Part shown: in pieces, positions 7,091-18,100 of the stretch
How positions within the stretch are numbered: the first letter of the stretch is position 1
Layout of the letters: each line of letters starts with the position of its first letter
Assembly (NCBI GenBank): GCA_947373225.1
Contig: CANBWX010000024.1
Span: 1 to 34,286 of the forward strand
Source: Flavobacteriaceae bacterium
Lineage (GTDB): Bacteria; Bacteroidota; Bacteroidia; Flavobacteriales; Flavobacteriaceae
DNA: 34,286 nt
Direction: 5' to 3'
Made by a program: the position numbers and the translations under genes
Notes under the pieces: generated by a model
Told to the model about the DNA's origin: nothing
Database searches by the model: none
What the model saw: only the letters and a program-made list of their open reading frames with translations

Positions 7091-9475
7091 ATGAACAAAT
7101 CTGCAAAAATATTGATGCTAATGACTTTTATGAGTCAGTTAATAATGGCACAAAACATTCTAAACAATCCTGGAAGTAATCACGGAAATAAGTTTGAGCA
7201 GTTAGGAAGCATTTTAACAACTCCCAATGAACAGCGTACCGCTAGCGGAGCTCCTGGGGTGAAATACTGGCAACAACGTGCCAATTATAACATTAACTGT
7301 GAATTGAACGAAAAAAACTTGACATTAAAAGGAAGTGAAACCATTACTTATTTTAATAATTCCCCCGATGTACTAACCTATGTTTGGTTACAACTCGACG
7401 AGAATGAACACAACAATTTAAAAAATGCCAACTATCAAAGTGCAAGTATAATGCCTACAAAAAGCAACAGTATATTGATAGATACTAATTTAGAAAACAA
7501 TAAACCAAACGATAACGGCTCAGGAATAAACATCGTAAACTTAACAGATGCTACAGGAAAAAAATTAAAATATACCATTAATAAAACAATGATGCGTATA
7601 GAAATTCCTGAGTTAAAATCAGGACAACAATTTGTTTTTAATGTTGATTGGAATTACAAAATAACAAATCGTATTGCAGAAGGAGGTCGCGGAGGTTATG
7701 AATTTTTCCCAAATGAAAAAAAATATATTTTCACCATGTCGCAATGGTACCCTCGTTTATGTGTTTATAGTGATTTTCAAGGATGGCAAAACCATCAATT
7801 TACTGGAAGAGGGGAATTTGCTCTAACTTTTGGTGATTTCAATGTGAAAATTACCGTTCCGGCTAATCATATCATTACTTCAACAGGAGAATGCTCTAAT
7901 TATAATACTGTATTAACTCCTGCTCAATTAGCTCGTTATCAACAAGCTCAAACTGCAACTGAACCCATAGAAGTTGTTACATTGGCAGAAGCCAAACTAT
8001 CCGAACAAAACAATACAGAAGCCAAGAAAACATGGATTTATAAAGCGACTAATGTGCGTGATTTTGCTTGGGGTTCTTCTCCAAAATTTGTCTGGGATGC
8101 AATGGCGCAAAACATAAATGGAAAAAAAGTAATGTGCATGAGTTTTTACGGAAAAGAAGCCTATGGTTTGTATCGCAAATTTTCGACTCGTGCTGTGGCA
8201 CACACTATAAAAACATATTCCGATTTTACAATCCCATATCCATATCCTGTGGCACAAAGTGTAGAAGCAGCTAACGGAATGGAATATCCTATGATTTGTT
8301 TTAACTTTGGTCGTACCGCAGCAGACGGAACTTATAGTGAAAATACTAAAAATGGAATGCTTGGAGTTGTTATGCATGAAGTAGGACACAACTTTTTTCC
8401 AATGATTATAAACAGTGACGAACGTCAATGGACATGGATGGATGAAGGTCTAAACTCGTTTGTACAATATTTAACAGAGGAACTTTGGGACAATAAGTTC
8501 CCAAGCAAAAGGGGACCAGCCTACGCTATTGTTGATTACATGAAATTGCCAAAAGATCAATTAGAACCTATTATGTCGAACTCTGAAAACATTGTAAACT
8601 TCGGGCCTAATGCGTATGCTAAACCTGCAGCAGGATTGAATATATTGCGTGAAACGATTATGGGAAGAGAATTGTTTGATTATGCTTTTAAAGAATATGC
8701 CAAACGTTGGGCCTTCAAACATCCTACGCCAGCTGATTTTTTTAGAACAATGGAAGACGCAAGTGGGGAAGATTTAGATTGGTTTTGGAGAGGATGGTTT
8801 TATGGTACCGATCCTTGTGATATTGCTCTAGAAAGCGTAAAATTTGCAAAAGCTGATTATACTCCAATTGCTGTTGAAAATAAAATAGAAAAGAAAAGTC
8901 GCAGCAATAAACCTGAGGTTATTTTTGATGATATTTCGAAAATTAGAAATCGTACTACAAATGATTTGAAATTCTATACGGATATAGATTTAGATGCTAG
9001 AGATTTCTATTGGAAATACGCACGTGGTTTGGTACAAATAGACACTACTTTGGCTGTCAAAAAAATGCCCGAACCCGCCATTTTACCAATAGAAGAATTT
9101 ACATCCGAAGAAAAAGAAAAATATAGCAATAAGTTTTTCTATGAGCTTAACTTTACAAATAAAGGTGGCTTGGTAATGCCAATTATTGTTGAATTCACTT
9201 TTAAAGATGGAACCAAATCAATAGATAGAATTCCAGCGCAAATTTGGAGACTTAATGAATTAAAAACATCAAAATTTTATATCCAAGACAAAGAAGTAGC
9301 TTCTATAAAAATAGATCCAATGCTTGAAACCGCTGATATTGATGTAAAAAATAATGTTTGGGGAGCAGAAACTATTGAGCCTTCTAAGCTACAACTATTT
9401 AAAGCACGTGCCGCAGCAACGCTGGCAAGAGGACAATCCTCTGAACAAAACCCGATGCAATTGGAGAAGAAATAG
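7091..9475 (+). CDS. Secreted M1 family zinc metallopeptidase
   Basis: A 794-residue protein with a signal peptide ending LIMAQ. An N-terminal beta-rich domain (~55-320) leads to the M1 catalytic domain. The zinc site is HEVGH at 429-433, and Glu452 lies exactly 18 residues later in WMDEGLNSF, giving HExxH-x18-E. The usual GAMEN substrate motif is replaced by GMEYP at 396-400, as in non-classical M1 members. YGTDPCDIALESV marks the start of a C-terminal beta domain. It probably trims peptides in the periplasm or at the surface. It is likely co-transcribed with the HupE-like gene (12-bp gap). No T9SS C-terminal domain is present, and the protein ends in a charged tail. Confidence 0.93.
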   Translation: MNKSAKILMLMTFMSQLIMAQNILNNPGSNHGNKFEQLGSILTTPNEQRTASGAPGVKYWQQRANYNINCELNEKNLTLKGSETITYFNNSPDVLTYVWLQLDENEHNNLKNANYQSASIMPTKSNSILIDTNLENNKPNDNGSGINIVNLTDATGKKLKYTINKTMMRIEIPELKSGQQFVFNVDWNYKITNRIAEGGRGGYEFFPNEKKYIFTMSQWYPRLCVYSDFQGWQNHQFTGRGEFALTFGDFNVKITVPANHIITSTGECSNYNTVLTPAQLARYQQAQTATEPIEVVTLAEAKLSEQNNTEAKKTWIYKATNVRDFAWGSSPKFVWDAMAQNINGKKVMCMSFYGKEAYGLYRKFSTRAVAHTIKTYSDFTIPYPYPVAQSVEAANGMEYPMICFNFGRTAADGTYSENTKNGMLGVVMHEVGHNFFPMIINSDERQWTWMDEGLNSFVQYLTEELWDNKFPSKRGPAYAIVDYMKLPKDQLEPIMSNSENIVNFGPNAYAKPAAGLNILRETIMGRELFDYAFKEYAKRWAFKHPTPADFFRTMEDASGEDLDWFWRGWFYGTDPCDIALESVKFAKADYTPIAVENKIEKKSRSNKPEVIFDDISKIRNRTTNDLKFYTDIDLDARDFYWKYARGLVQIDTTLAVKKMPEPAILPIEEFTSEEKEKYSNKFFYELNFTNKGGLVMPIIVEFTFKDGTKSIDRIPAQIWRLNELKTSKFYIQDKEVASIKIDPMLETADIDVKNNVWGAETIEPSKLQLFKARAAATLARGQSSEQNPMQLEKK

Positions 9476-9500
9476 AAATACTAATTTTATTTTATCCGAT

Positions 9501-9543
9501 AAAAAAGCTGTGCAAACATTTATTTGTTGCATAGCTTTTTTTA
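9501..9543. terminator. Bidirectional terminator between M1 peptidase and radical SAM genes
   Basis: An A-rich run, AGCT/TGCAA, an ATTTATTTG loop, then TTGCA/AGCT and a T run form a stem flanked by A6 upstream and T7 downstream. Either strand therefore has a stem followed by T residues. It lies between convergent genes. Confidence 0.8.
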
Positions 9544-9566
9544 TTTTAAGCCAACCCTAAAGTATT

Positions 9567-11780
9567 TTATAAAATCAATAATCCAAAATCTCTCAAAGTA
9601 TTTACGGGTTTCGAATACCAAAACAATTCGAAATCCTCCAAATGAGTTTCGAAATCAGATTTTATTTCTTGAAAACTAAGAATTTTAGCATTTGAAACCG
9701 CTATTTTTTCGAGTATTTGAACTAGCCATTCTCCTTCGTTTTTATTAGTTTGAATTGTAAAACTTTCTTTCTTATCGTGAAAAGTTAAAGTCATTATTTG
9801 CCAAGAATTTCCTTTTTTAGACTTTGTGAAATGTTCTACAAGTGGTTTTCCTCCTAACCAAATAACTTTAGCCGTTGGTTTTATATTGAAATCTTCTTCT
9901 TGTTCTAAAGCAGTAGTAATAAAATCAGGATGGATTTTTGTTTTCGGAATTTTAAAATCAAACCATTCTTGTAATTCATAATCAAAGCAAATCCCGTGCA
10001 TAAAATTGAACAAGGATTTTTTTAATCCAAAACTGAATTTATCATGATCGATTCCGGTTTTATCAACATAATTAATATCATTATTGGCAAAAGCTCCTAT
10101 GGTTTCGGTTTCCTTTACAACACCAAATTTTTCCGGATACATTCCCACAGGACTATGTGCCGTCATGGCAAATTGATGCCAAAAACCAGATTGCAAAACA
10201 CCAACTTCGAACAATTGACGCACCATTTCTAGGCTATCAACCGTTTCCTGAACTGTTTGCGTTGGATAACCATACATCAAATAAGAATGAACCATAATGC
10301 CGGCTTCGGTAAAATTTCGGGTAACTTTCGCCACTTGTTCAACCGTAACGCCTTTGTCAATTAGTTTCAATAATCGATCTGAAGCCACTTCGAGTCCGCC
10401 AGAAACGGCAATACAACCAGAAGATTTCAAAAGCAAGCACAAATCTCTAGTAAAACTTTTTTCGAATCTAATGTTTGTCCACCACGTAATTAATAATTTT
10501 CGGCGAAGTATTTCAAGTGCCAAAGCGCGCATCAAAGCTGGTGGCGCAGCTTCATCTACATAATGAAAACCATTTTGTCCCGTTTGCGCTATCATTTCTT
10601 CCATTCGATCGCACAATAAATTGGCGGCAATGGGTTCGTATATTTTTATATAATCTAATGAAATATCACAAAATGTACATTTCCCCCAATAACAACCGTG
10701 CGCCATCGTGAGTTTATTCCATCGTCCGTCGCTCCACATTCGGTGCATGGGGTTTACAATTTCGATAACCGAAATATAGTTGTCCAAAAGTAAATCCGAA
10801 TAATCTGGCGTGCCCACTTCAGATTGTTTATAATCGCTTCGGGTAGAATTATTTTTATAAACCACTTTGCCATTTTCGAGAAGAAAAGTTCTTTTGAATT
10901 GCTCGCCAACAGTCTCAGACTGACAAACAGTTTCTACTAATAATTCTACTGGCAATTCGCCATCATCCAAAGTAATATAATCGAAAAACTCAAAAACTCG
11001 AGCGTCCGAAAGCGACCGCAATTCGGTATTGGGAAAACCGCCACCCATTGCAATTTTTATGTTGGGATGATTTTTTCGAACCCATTGCGCAGAACGAAAG
11101 GCCGAATATAAATTTCCCGGAAAAGGAACCGAAATCAAGAATAATTTGGGTTGAATGGTTTCGATTTTTGCTTTCAAAATCGAAATTAAAATTGCATCAA
11201 TATACGTGGGTTCTTGTTGCAAAGCCAAATATAATTCGTCGAAAGAATTGGCAGATCGTCCCAAACGTTCGGCATAACGGCTGAAACCAAAATTAGCATC
11301 GACACATTCAACAATGAAATCTGAAATATCTTCGAGGTATAATGTTGCCAAATGTTTGGCTTTGTCCTGTGTTCCCATTGTTCCAAAAGCCCAATCTAAT
11401 TCCTCTAATTGAGAAAATCGAGAAGCTTCGGGCAAATAATCTTCTTGGCAAATTTGCAACGCTAATGTTGGATTTTTCCCTTGAAGAAAAGCAATAACCG
11501 AATCGATTGTTTTGATGTATTCGTCTTGTAAAGCTAGAATTCGTTTGCAGTTGTTGGTTGTTGCCCTTCGACTGCGCTCAGGATGACGTTGGTTGTTAGA
11601 TTGAAACAAATCTTCCAAGCCTTTTTTCGAAAACAATTCTAAAATGACTTCTATGCCTAAATCGGCTTGGGTTGCGGGAATATTTTTGGTATTCAGAAAA
11701 CCTTTAATATAAGCCGTTGCCGGATACGGAGTATTCAGTTGGGTAAACGGTGGCGTGATGAGAAATACTTTGGTTTTCAA
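9567..11780 (-). CDS. B12-binding domain radical SAM protein
   Basis: About 737 residues. The N-terminus (KTKVFLITPPFTQLNTPYPA) starts a cobalamin-binding-like region; the KIAMGGGFPNTELRSL segment follows. The cluster-binding motif is CYWGKCTFC at Cys363, Cys368 and Cys371 (CX4CX2C, one residue longer than the common CX3CX2C). GGLEVASDRLLKLIDKGV and MVHSYLMYGYPTQT follow, as in radical SAM barrels. I chose the TTG at 11780 because family-like sequence begins there and TACTTTTG lies 15 bp upstream; the open frame continues to a TTG at 11891 without an ATG. An RHPERSRR segment near residue 70 comes from a dispersed DNA repeat. Substrate unknown. Convergent with the M1 gene. Confidence 0.85.
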   Translation of the reverse strand: MKTKVFLITPPFTQLNTPYPATAYIKGFLNTKNIPATQADLGIEVILELFSKKGLEDLFQSNNQRHPERSRRATTNNCKRILALQDEYIKTIDSVIAFLQGKNPTLALQICQEDYLPEASRFSQLEELDWAFGTMGTQDKAKHLATLYLEDISDFIVECVDANFGFSRYAERLGRSANSFDELYLALQQEPTYIDAILISILKAKIETIQPKLFLISVPFPGNLYSAFRSAQWVRKNHPNIKIAMGGGFPNTELRSLSDARVFEFFDYITLDDGELPVELLVETVCQSETVGEQFKRTFLLENGKVVYKNNSTRSDYKQSEVGTPDYSDLLLDNYISVIEIVNPMHRMWSDGRWNKLTMAHGCYWGKCTFCDISLDYIKIYEPIAANLLCDRMEEMIAQTGQNGFHYVDEAAPPALMRALALEILRRKLLITWWTNIRFEKSFTRDLCLLLKSSGCIAVSGGLEVASDRLLKLIDKGVTVEQVAKVTRNFTEAGIMVHSYLMYGYPTQTVQETVDSLEMVRQLFEVGVLQSGFWHQFAMTAHSPVGMYPEKFGVVKETETIGAFANNDINYVDKTGIDHDKFSFGLKKSLFNFMHGICFDYELQEWFDFKIPKTKIHPDFITTALEQEEDFNIKPTAKVIWLGGKPLVEHFTKSKKGNSWQIMTLTFHDKKESFTIQTNKNEGEWLVQILEKIAVSNAKILSFQEIKSDFETHLEDFELFWYSKPVNTLRDFGLLIL
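11564..11588. repeat. Dispersed CCTTCGACTGCGCTCAGGAT-type repeat inside a coding frame
   Basis: The stretch reads CCTTCGACTGCGCTCAGGAT followed by GACG. On the coding strand it translates to RHPERSRR inside the radical SAM protein. I recognise this GC-richer word as a short repeat common in intergenic regions of Bacteroidota and other bacteria, often in inverted pairs. Here it is a single copy that keeps the frame open. Confidence 0.75.
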
Positions 11781-11795
11781 TTGGAATGTTTTGTG

Positions 11796-11803
11796 CAAAA
11801 GTA
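11796..11803 (-). promoter_or_regulatory. -7 promoter element for the radical SAM gene
   Basis: The minus strand reads TACTTTTG, an exact TAnnTTTG match, 15 bp before the proposed TTG start at 11780. It supports the shorter reading of the gene. No good -33 TTG was seen. Confidence 0.45.
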
Positions 11804-12008
11804 CACATAAACCGTTTATCCATCCATGTAACTCGAATGAAAAACAATTTTCTTTTGCTATTTTTAATGTTTTTTTATTCCCTTTTCGCAAGAAATTTAT
11901 TAAAAAAACTTTAATGAATTCTATTTTGTTAAAAATTAACCATAATATAGAAACTACTGCTTTTTCAAACTAATTAGTAGCTATTACAACTAAATTAGCA
12001 TAAAATGT

Positions 12009-12016
12009 TATTTTTG
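12009..12016 (+). promoter_or_regulatory. Candidate -7 element for the giant surface-protein gene
   Basis: TATTTTTG matches TAnnTTTG, 147 bp before the ATG at 12164. A closer imperfect match, TACCTTTA, lies near 12049. Either could serve. Confidence 0.35.
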
Positions 12017-12163
12017 TTAAAATTTTCCTAAATTCTTTATAATTTCCTACCTTTATAAAAAAGTCATTTGAAAATTTTACTATTAAAAATTAGTGCAATT
12101 TCAATAGAAAAAACACATCTCAAAAAAGGTATCTAGTTATATACCAAATATTTGATTAAAAAA

Positions 12164-15100
12164 ATGAAAATGAAATTAAAGCTAATTTTACCATTACTCC
12201 TTATCTTCAATTTACTATACTCTCAAAATAATCCACAAAACCTTCACGATATTCAAAAATCTTCTCGACTTCTGGAAGATAAAAATGGTCATTTGATTCA
12301 AAATTTAGAGCAGCAAAAACAATTTTTGGAAATTCGGGAAGAAAAAAGAAAAAAAGAAATTCTGAATCTGAAAACAGAAAACCAGAATTTGAAAAAGGGA
12401 AATCTGAATTTGAAAACAGAAACTACACAACAAGCAGTTGAGATGTGTAGCAATGGAGGTTTCGAACAATATGAAACTATAAGTGGAAGTAGTTATCTGA
12501 AGAATTTTCTTTATACCATAGGCGATCCTCCTGGACCTACTCAATGTCAATCTATTACTAATACCGCTGATTCTTACATCAATCGTTATAATCCTAATAA
12601 TATGGACATTATGGCAACTGGTGTTTCTGCAGATTTGGTTGATCCATACATGGGAGATATCAAAGCATTTGATCAATATGCTCTTAAAATTAACTATGAA
12701 AACTCCTCTACTTATGGTTCTATTGTTCAAGGTAAAAGATTTAAAACAAATAATGAAAACTATCTAAAATTTAACTACAAAGCTGTATTACAAACTGTTT
12801 ACGACAATAGCCATACTGATAATCAGCCATTTGTAAAAGCACGGATTTTAGATAAAAATGGAGTTGTTGTAAATGAATTTTGTTTAGTAGGCGATGAAAA
12901 AAATTGCATTTTTACCAAAGTTCCAAGTCAAACTTCTTATTATGTTACTTTGTATACCACAAATTGGCAATCTGGCTTATTAGATATTTCATCTATACCT
13001 AATAATGAAGAATTTACTGTTGAATTTATGGCTTCAAGATGCGGATTGGGTGGCCATTTTGGGTATATGTATGTAGATGACATTTGCTTATTACATTCTG
13101 ACGAAAATTTGAAAGGATCTATTGAACTAGATCCTTTGAATAAAGTTTGCCCTAGTTTACCCTTTTCTGTGTGTGGAAGTTATACCATTCCTAATTCTGG
13201 TGGAATTACTGCAACAGTAAAAAAAATTACTTTAAATCTTTATGACAGCACTAATGTATCGGTTTATAGCACATCTACTACCTCAAGTATAGACACAACA
13301 AATAAAAAGTTTTGTTTCACTCTGAATGCTACTAATTTTCCAAATAGCATCAATGCTAATTATAATGTAGGAGTTCAAGTTGATTATGACATTTCGGGAA
13401 CTTCTTGTACGGGGACAACATTTAATTCGGCGATAGATCCTGATGCAAATCCTGGTTGGGATATTTCTTTTTTAAATTGTACTGCAAATTGTGCGATTAA
13501 TGTAACGACTGCAAAAATATCTCAATGTGATGCAAATCATGACGGAAGTGAAAATTTTGATTTATCTACTTTAAATTCTTTAGTGGTAACTTCTACTACA
13601 GGTTTAAGTTTTAGTTACTATAAAAATTACAATGATGCAGAAGCTAACCTGAATGCTATCACCAATTTTACAAGTTATCTAAGTTCTAGTACTTCTATTT
13701 TTGTTAGGGTAAGCAAAGATTCCTCTTGTTATAAAATAATTTCTGCAAGTTTAGAGGTAAGAAATCCCACTACAAATATTACCGGTATTCTAAATGTTTG
13801 CTCAGGAAGCACAGTATTAACAGCTTATTCAGGCTCTTCCTATCTATGGAGCACAGGAGATACTTCGCAAAGTATTACAGTAACATCTATAGGAAATTAT
13901 TCTGTTACTGTTACAGATTCGTTTGGTTGTAGTAGTGATGCTAGTGTTACCATAGAACCGAGCCAAACTGCTGTTTCACCAATCTTACAGGTTACCCAGC
14001 CCTCCTGTTTTGTCTCCACAGGAAGTATTAAAATAACATCCCCTGCATCACAATATAGTTTTGATGATGGTACAACTTGGAGCACAAACGATACAATGAG
14101 TAATTTATATCCTGGAACCTATTTAGTAAAAATAAAAACAATAAATGGATGTACCTCCTATTCGCAAAGTACAACTATTACTTCTGCCTCTACTTTGTAT
14201 CCAAATTATTACTATACCAACCCTTTATTTTGTGGAGATGTAGGCAGTATTACCATAACTACTCCATCTAGTTATTATAGTTTTGATGATGGTATAACTT
14301 GGGTAAATTATTCTACTGCTACCAATCTTTCCCCAGGAAATTATAAAATTCGCACAAAAGATTTACAAGGTTGTATTTCTTCAGCTAACAATGTACTTAT
14401 AAGTAGTAATACGCTCGAAACCCCAACTTATACTTTGATTCAGCCTGCTTGCTCCGTAACAGGGAGCATTACCATTAATACTATTTCTGATTTTTACACT
14501 TTTGATGGGGGCACAACATGGGTTACAAGTAACATAATGAACAATTTAAGTTCAGGAAGCTATTCTTTAGGAATTAAAAATGCTTTGGGCTGTACTTCCT
14601 ATTACACCTATGTTTATCTAAATGATTTTCAATATTCATATCCTGAATACACCATAGAGCAACCAGTTTGTGGTAGTAATGGAAGTATTACTATCACTAC
14701 AGTTTCAGATTTCTATAGTTTTGATAATGGCGTAACTTGGACTACTAATAATGCAGCAACCAATTTACCTTTTGGGAGCTATCAAATAAAAGTAAAAAAT
14801 AGTGCTGGGTGTATAAGTTCCGTTAGTTATGCTTATTTATACGAGCCACACTTATATACACCAATTATTAGTATCGAGCAACCAACTTGTGGTGCAAACG
14901 GAAAAATTACGATTAATTCATTATCAGATTTTTATAGCTTCGATAATGGTACAACTTGGACAACCCTGAATTATAAATCATTACCTCCTGGAAGTTACTC
15001 AATAATTATAAAAAACAGTATTGACTGTACCTCCTATCCTACAGGAGTTTATTTAAATAATCCAAATATAGCGGCACCTATTTATACTGTTATTCAGCCA

Positions 15101-18100
15101 ACTTGTACAACTGCAGGTAGTATTACAATAAATACTGTTGCAGATTTCTATAGCTTTGATGGAGGTTATAATTGGGGAACATCACCTACCTTATCAAATA
15201 TTAATTCTTATGGATATTACAGCATTTCTATAAAAAATAGTGTAGGGTGTGTATCAAATAATATAGGTATTTCGATTAATGACCCTAGTCTTCCAGATCC
15301 TGATTATACCTTTACTAATCCCAGTTGCGGAAATATTGGCAATATTACATTCAACACTACTGCAGATTACTATAGTATAGATTATGGTACAAACTGGAGT
15401 ACAAATAATGTTTTTAATAATTTAAGCTCAGGCAATTATTATGTAATGATAAAAAAAGCTAATTGTGCATCCAAGTATATTCCTATTTATTTGGATTCCT
15501 CAAATTTGGCACAACCAAAATATACAATAGTTCAACCAACATGCGGTACAAAAGGGAGTATTACAATCAATACCACTGCTGATTTATACAGTATTGATGG
15601 ACAAACTTGGGGTACAAGTCCTATTTTCTCAAACCTTCCCCCCGGATATTATTATCCTACTATAAAAAATGCTCAAGGCTGTATTTCAAATTCAAATTAT
15701 GCAGCTATTCAAACTTTTTACCTCCCAGTTCCTACTTTTACTTCAACACAACCAACTTGTGGAAATGGAGGAAGTATAACTTTTACAACTACTGCATCAC
15801 AATACAGTATAGATGGAGGTAATACATGGAGTACCAATCCAACATTTACCAATCTAAATTCAAACTCTTATTATTTATCTGTAAAAAATGCTTCTGGCTG
15901 TACTTCTTATCCTTATAGTACTTACGTTACTTTATATCAATATTATTTACCAAATCCTGATTTTACGTTAGTTCAACCAAGCTGTGGTACCAATGGAAAT
16001 ATAACTATTGCCACAGTTGCAACTTCTTATAGTTTTGATAATGGTACCACTTGGACTACTAATCCTAAACTTACTGGACTTACTTCGGGGTATTATTATA
16101 TTATGATAAAAAATGCAAGTGGTTGTCAATCTAATGGTTTACTAATATATATTACCCCCTATTATCTATCAAATCCAAATGTAAAAGTAGTACAACCAAC
16201 CTGTGGAAATGGTGGTAGTATCACCATTACAACACCTGCCGATAAATATAGTTTTGATGGAGGCACAACTTGGACTACTAATCCTATCTTATTAGATCCC
16301 GCATCAACTTCCTATAATATTACCATCAAAAATACCTCGGGTTGTGTATCACAATCACAATATTTCTACATTAATAAATTTTATTTATCCGCACCAAATG
16401 TAACTTCAATTCAGCCTACTTGTAGTTCTCCTTCTGGTACTATAATAATAAATACTACAGCAGATCAATATAGTTTTGATGGAGGTATAACATGGACTAC
16501 AAATCCTATAAAGAAAAATTTAGCGGGTGGTTCTTATAATATAGTAATAAAAAACACATTAGGTTGTATCTCATCTGGCAGTTATCTCTATATTTATCCA
16601 CCACCGGCGATTCCTGCTGCACCAGCTGTTCTGGTCACTCAACCCTCTACTTGCGGAGCAACTGATGGCAGTATTACAATAACAACACCTGCCATGAGTT
16701 ATAGTTTCAATGATGGAAACAGCTGGACAACAAACCCAAAAAAAATAAATGTAGGCGCTGGTACTTATATTATTAAAATCAAAACAAATTCTTACACTTG
16801 CGAATCATCAACAATGATTGTGAATTTAAGTTCAGGGACTACAATTGCGGCACCTGCTTATATTGCAACCCAACCGAATTGTAGCTCAACAAAAGGTTCT
16901 ATTACAATTACTACAAGTGCTGCAACTTATAGTTATGATGATGGATTAACCTATGTTTTTTCCAATACAAAAACAGATCTTTCCCCAGGAATTTATTTTA
17001 TAAAAATTAAAAATTTATCGGGCTGTATTTCGGATGCTGCTACAGTAACTATTTCAACATTATCGGCACTTCCCGCTCCAACTTATGAAGCAACTCAGCC
17101 AAATTGCACCAACCTTACAGGAGCATTAACTATTAAAACCATAGCAGATTATTATAGCTTTGATAACGGAATCACTTTTGAAACATCAAATACAAAATCT
17201 AACTTATCAGCAGGAACCTATAATTTAATGATTAAATATAATTCTGGTTGTATTTCCCTAAGCACACCCGTTACTATAGATTCTGCCCCTATTATTCCTG
17301 CAGCACCACAAGTTGTCGTTACAAATCCTATTGGTTGTAGTTCCTCTACAGGTAGTATTATGGTTTCTACAGTTGCAAATTTATATAGTTTTGATGATGG
17401 TACTACTTGGAACACAAGCAATACAGCTACTTTATCCCCAGGGATTTATTTAATCCGAATAAAATATACAAACGGATGTCCTTCGATTGCATACGCTGCG
17501 ACCATCAACACTCCTCCTAATGCTCCTTCAACTCCGACTTTAGCCGTTTTTCAACCTAAGAGTTGCAGCAATCCTTATGGCTCTATATCTATAACAAATT
17601 CTGCTTACCAGTATAGTTTTGACAATGGTGTAAATTATTCGAGCAATCCAATCTCAGGAAATTTAGCTGTTGGAACTTATCTGGTTCGTACTAAAAATAG
17701 TAGCGGTTGCGAGTCTGTAGCATTATCTACAACAATTATTGCTCCAACAGATTATCCTAGCAATCCAGCATTTACAACTATTCAGCCAGATTGTAATAAT
17801 CTGAAAGGGGCTATTACAATTACTGAAACAGCTTCAGAATATAGTTTCGATAATGGTGTTACATGGATAACAAATACAACACAATCTAATCTTGCTCCTG
17901 GAACTTATTATTTAAAAGTAAAAAACAGCAATGGATGTATTTCAAATGCCACTCCAGTTATAATAATTCCTTTTACAAATTTTACTCCAAAACCTACATT
18001 AACAAACCCGCAAACCTTCTGCATACAACAAAATGCGACTTTAGGTTCAATTGTAATAATAGGGCAAAACATAAAATGGTATGATAATTTGACCAATGGA

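Larger units (their letters stand above)
11781..12163. other. 383-bp divergent intergenic region
   Basis: This lies between the radical SAM gene and the giant surface-protein gene. It carries the -7 elements at 11796-11803 (minus) and 12009-12016 (plus). Part of it stays open in the radical SAM frame up to 11891, but the composition there does not look coding. Nothing else was found. Confidence 0.5.

Noticed and set aside
7997..8428. 143-codon open frame opposite the M1 peptidase
   Set aside because: It lies wholly inside the catalytic domain of a clear gene on the other strand and has no recognisable features.
13980..17970. CRISPR-like or satellite array
   Set aside because: The regular repeats are 216-228 bp, coding, diverged and in one open frame; they are protein repeats, not a CRISPR or satellite.
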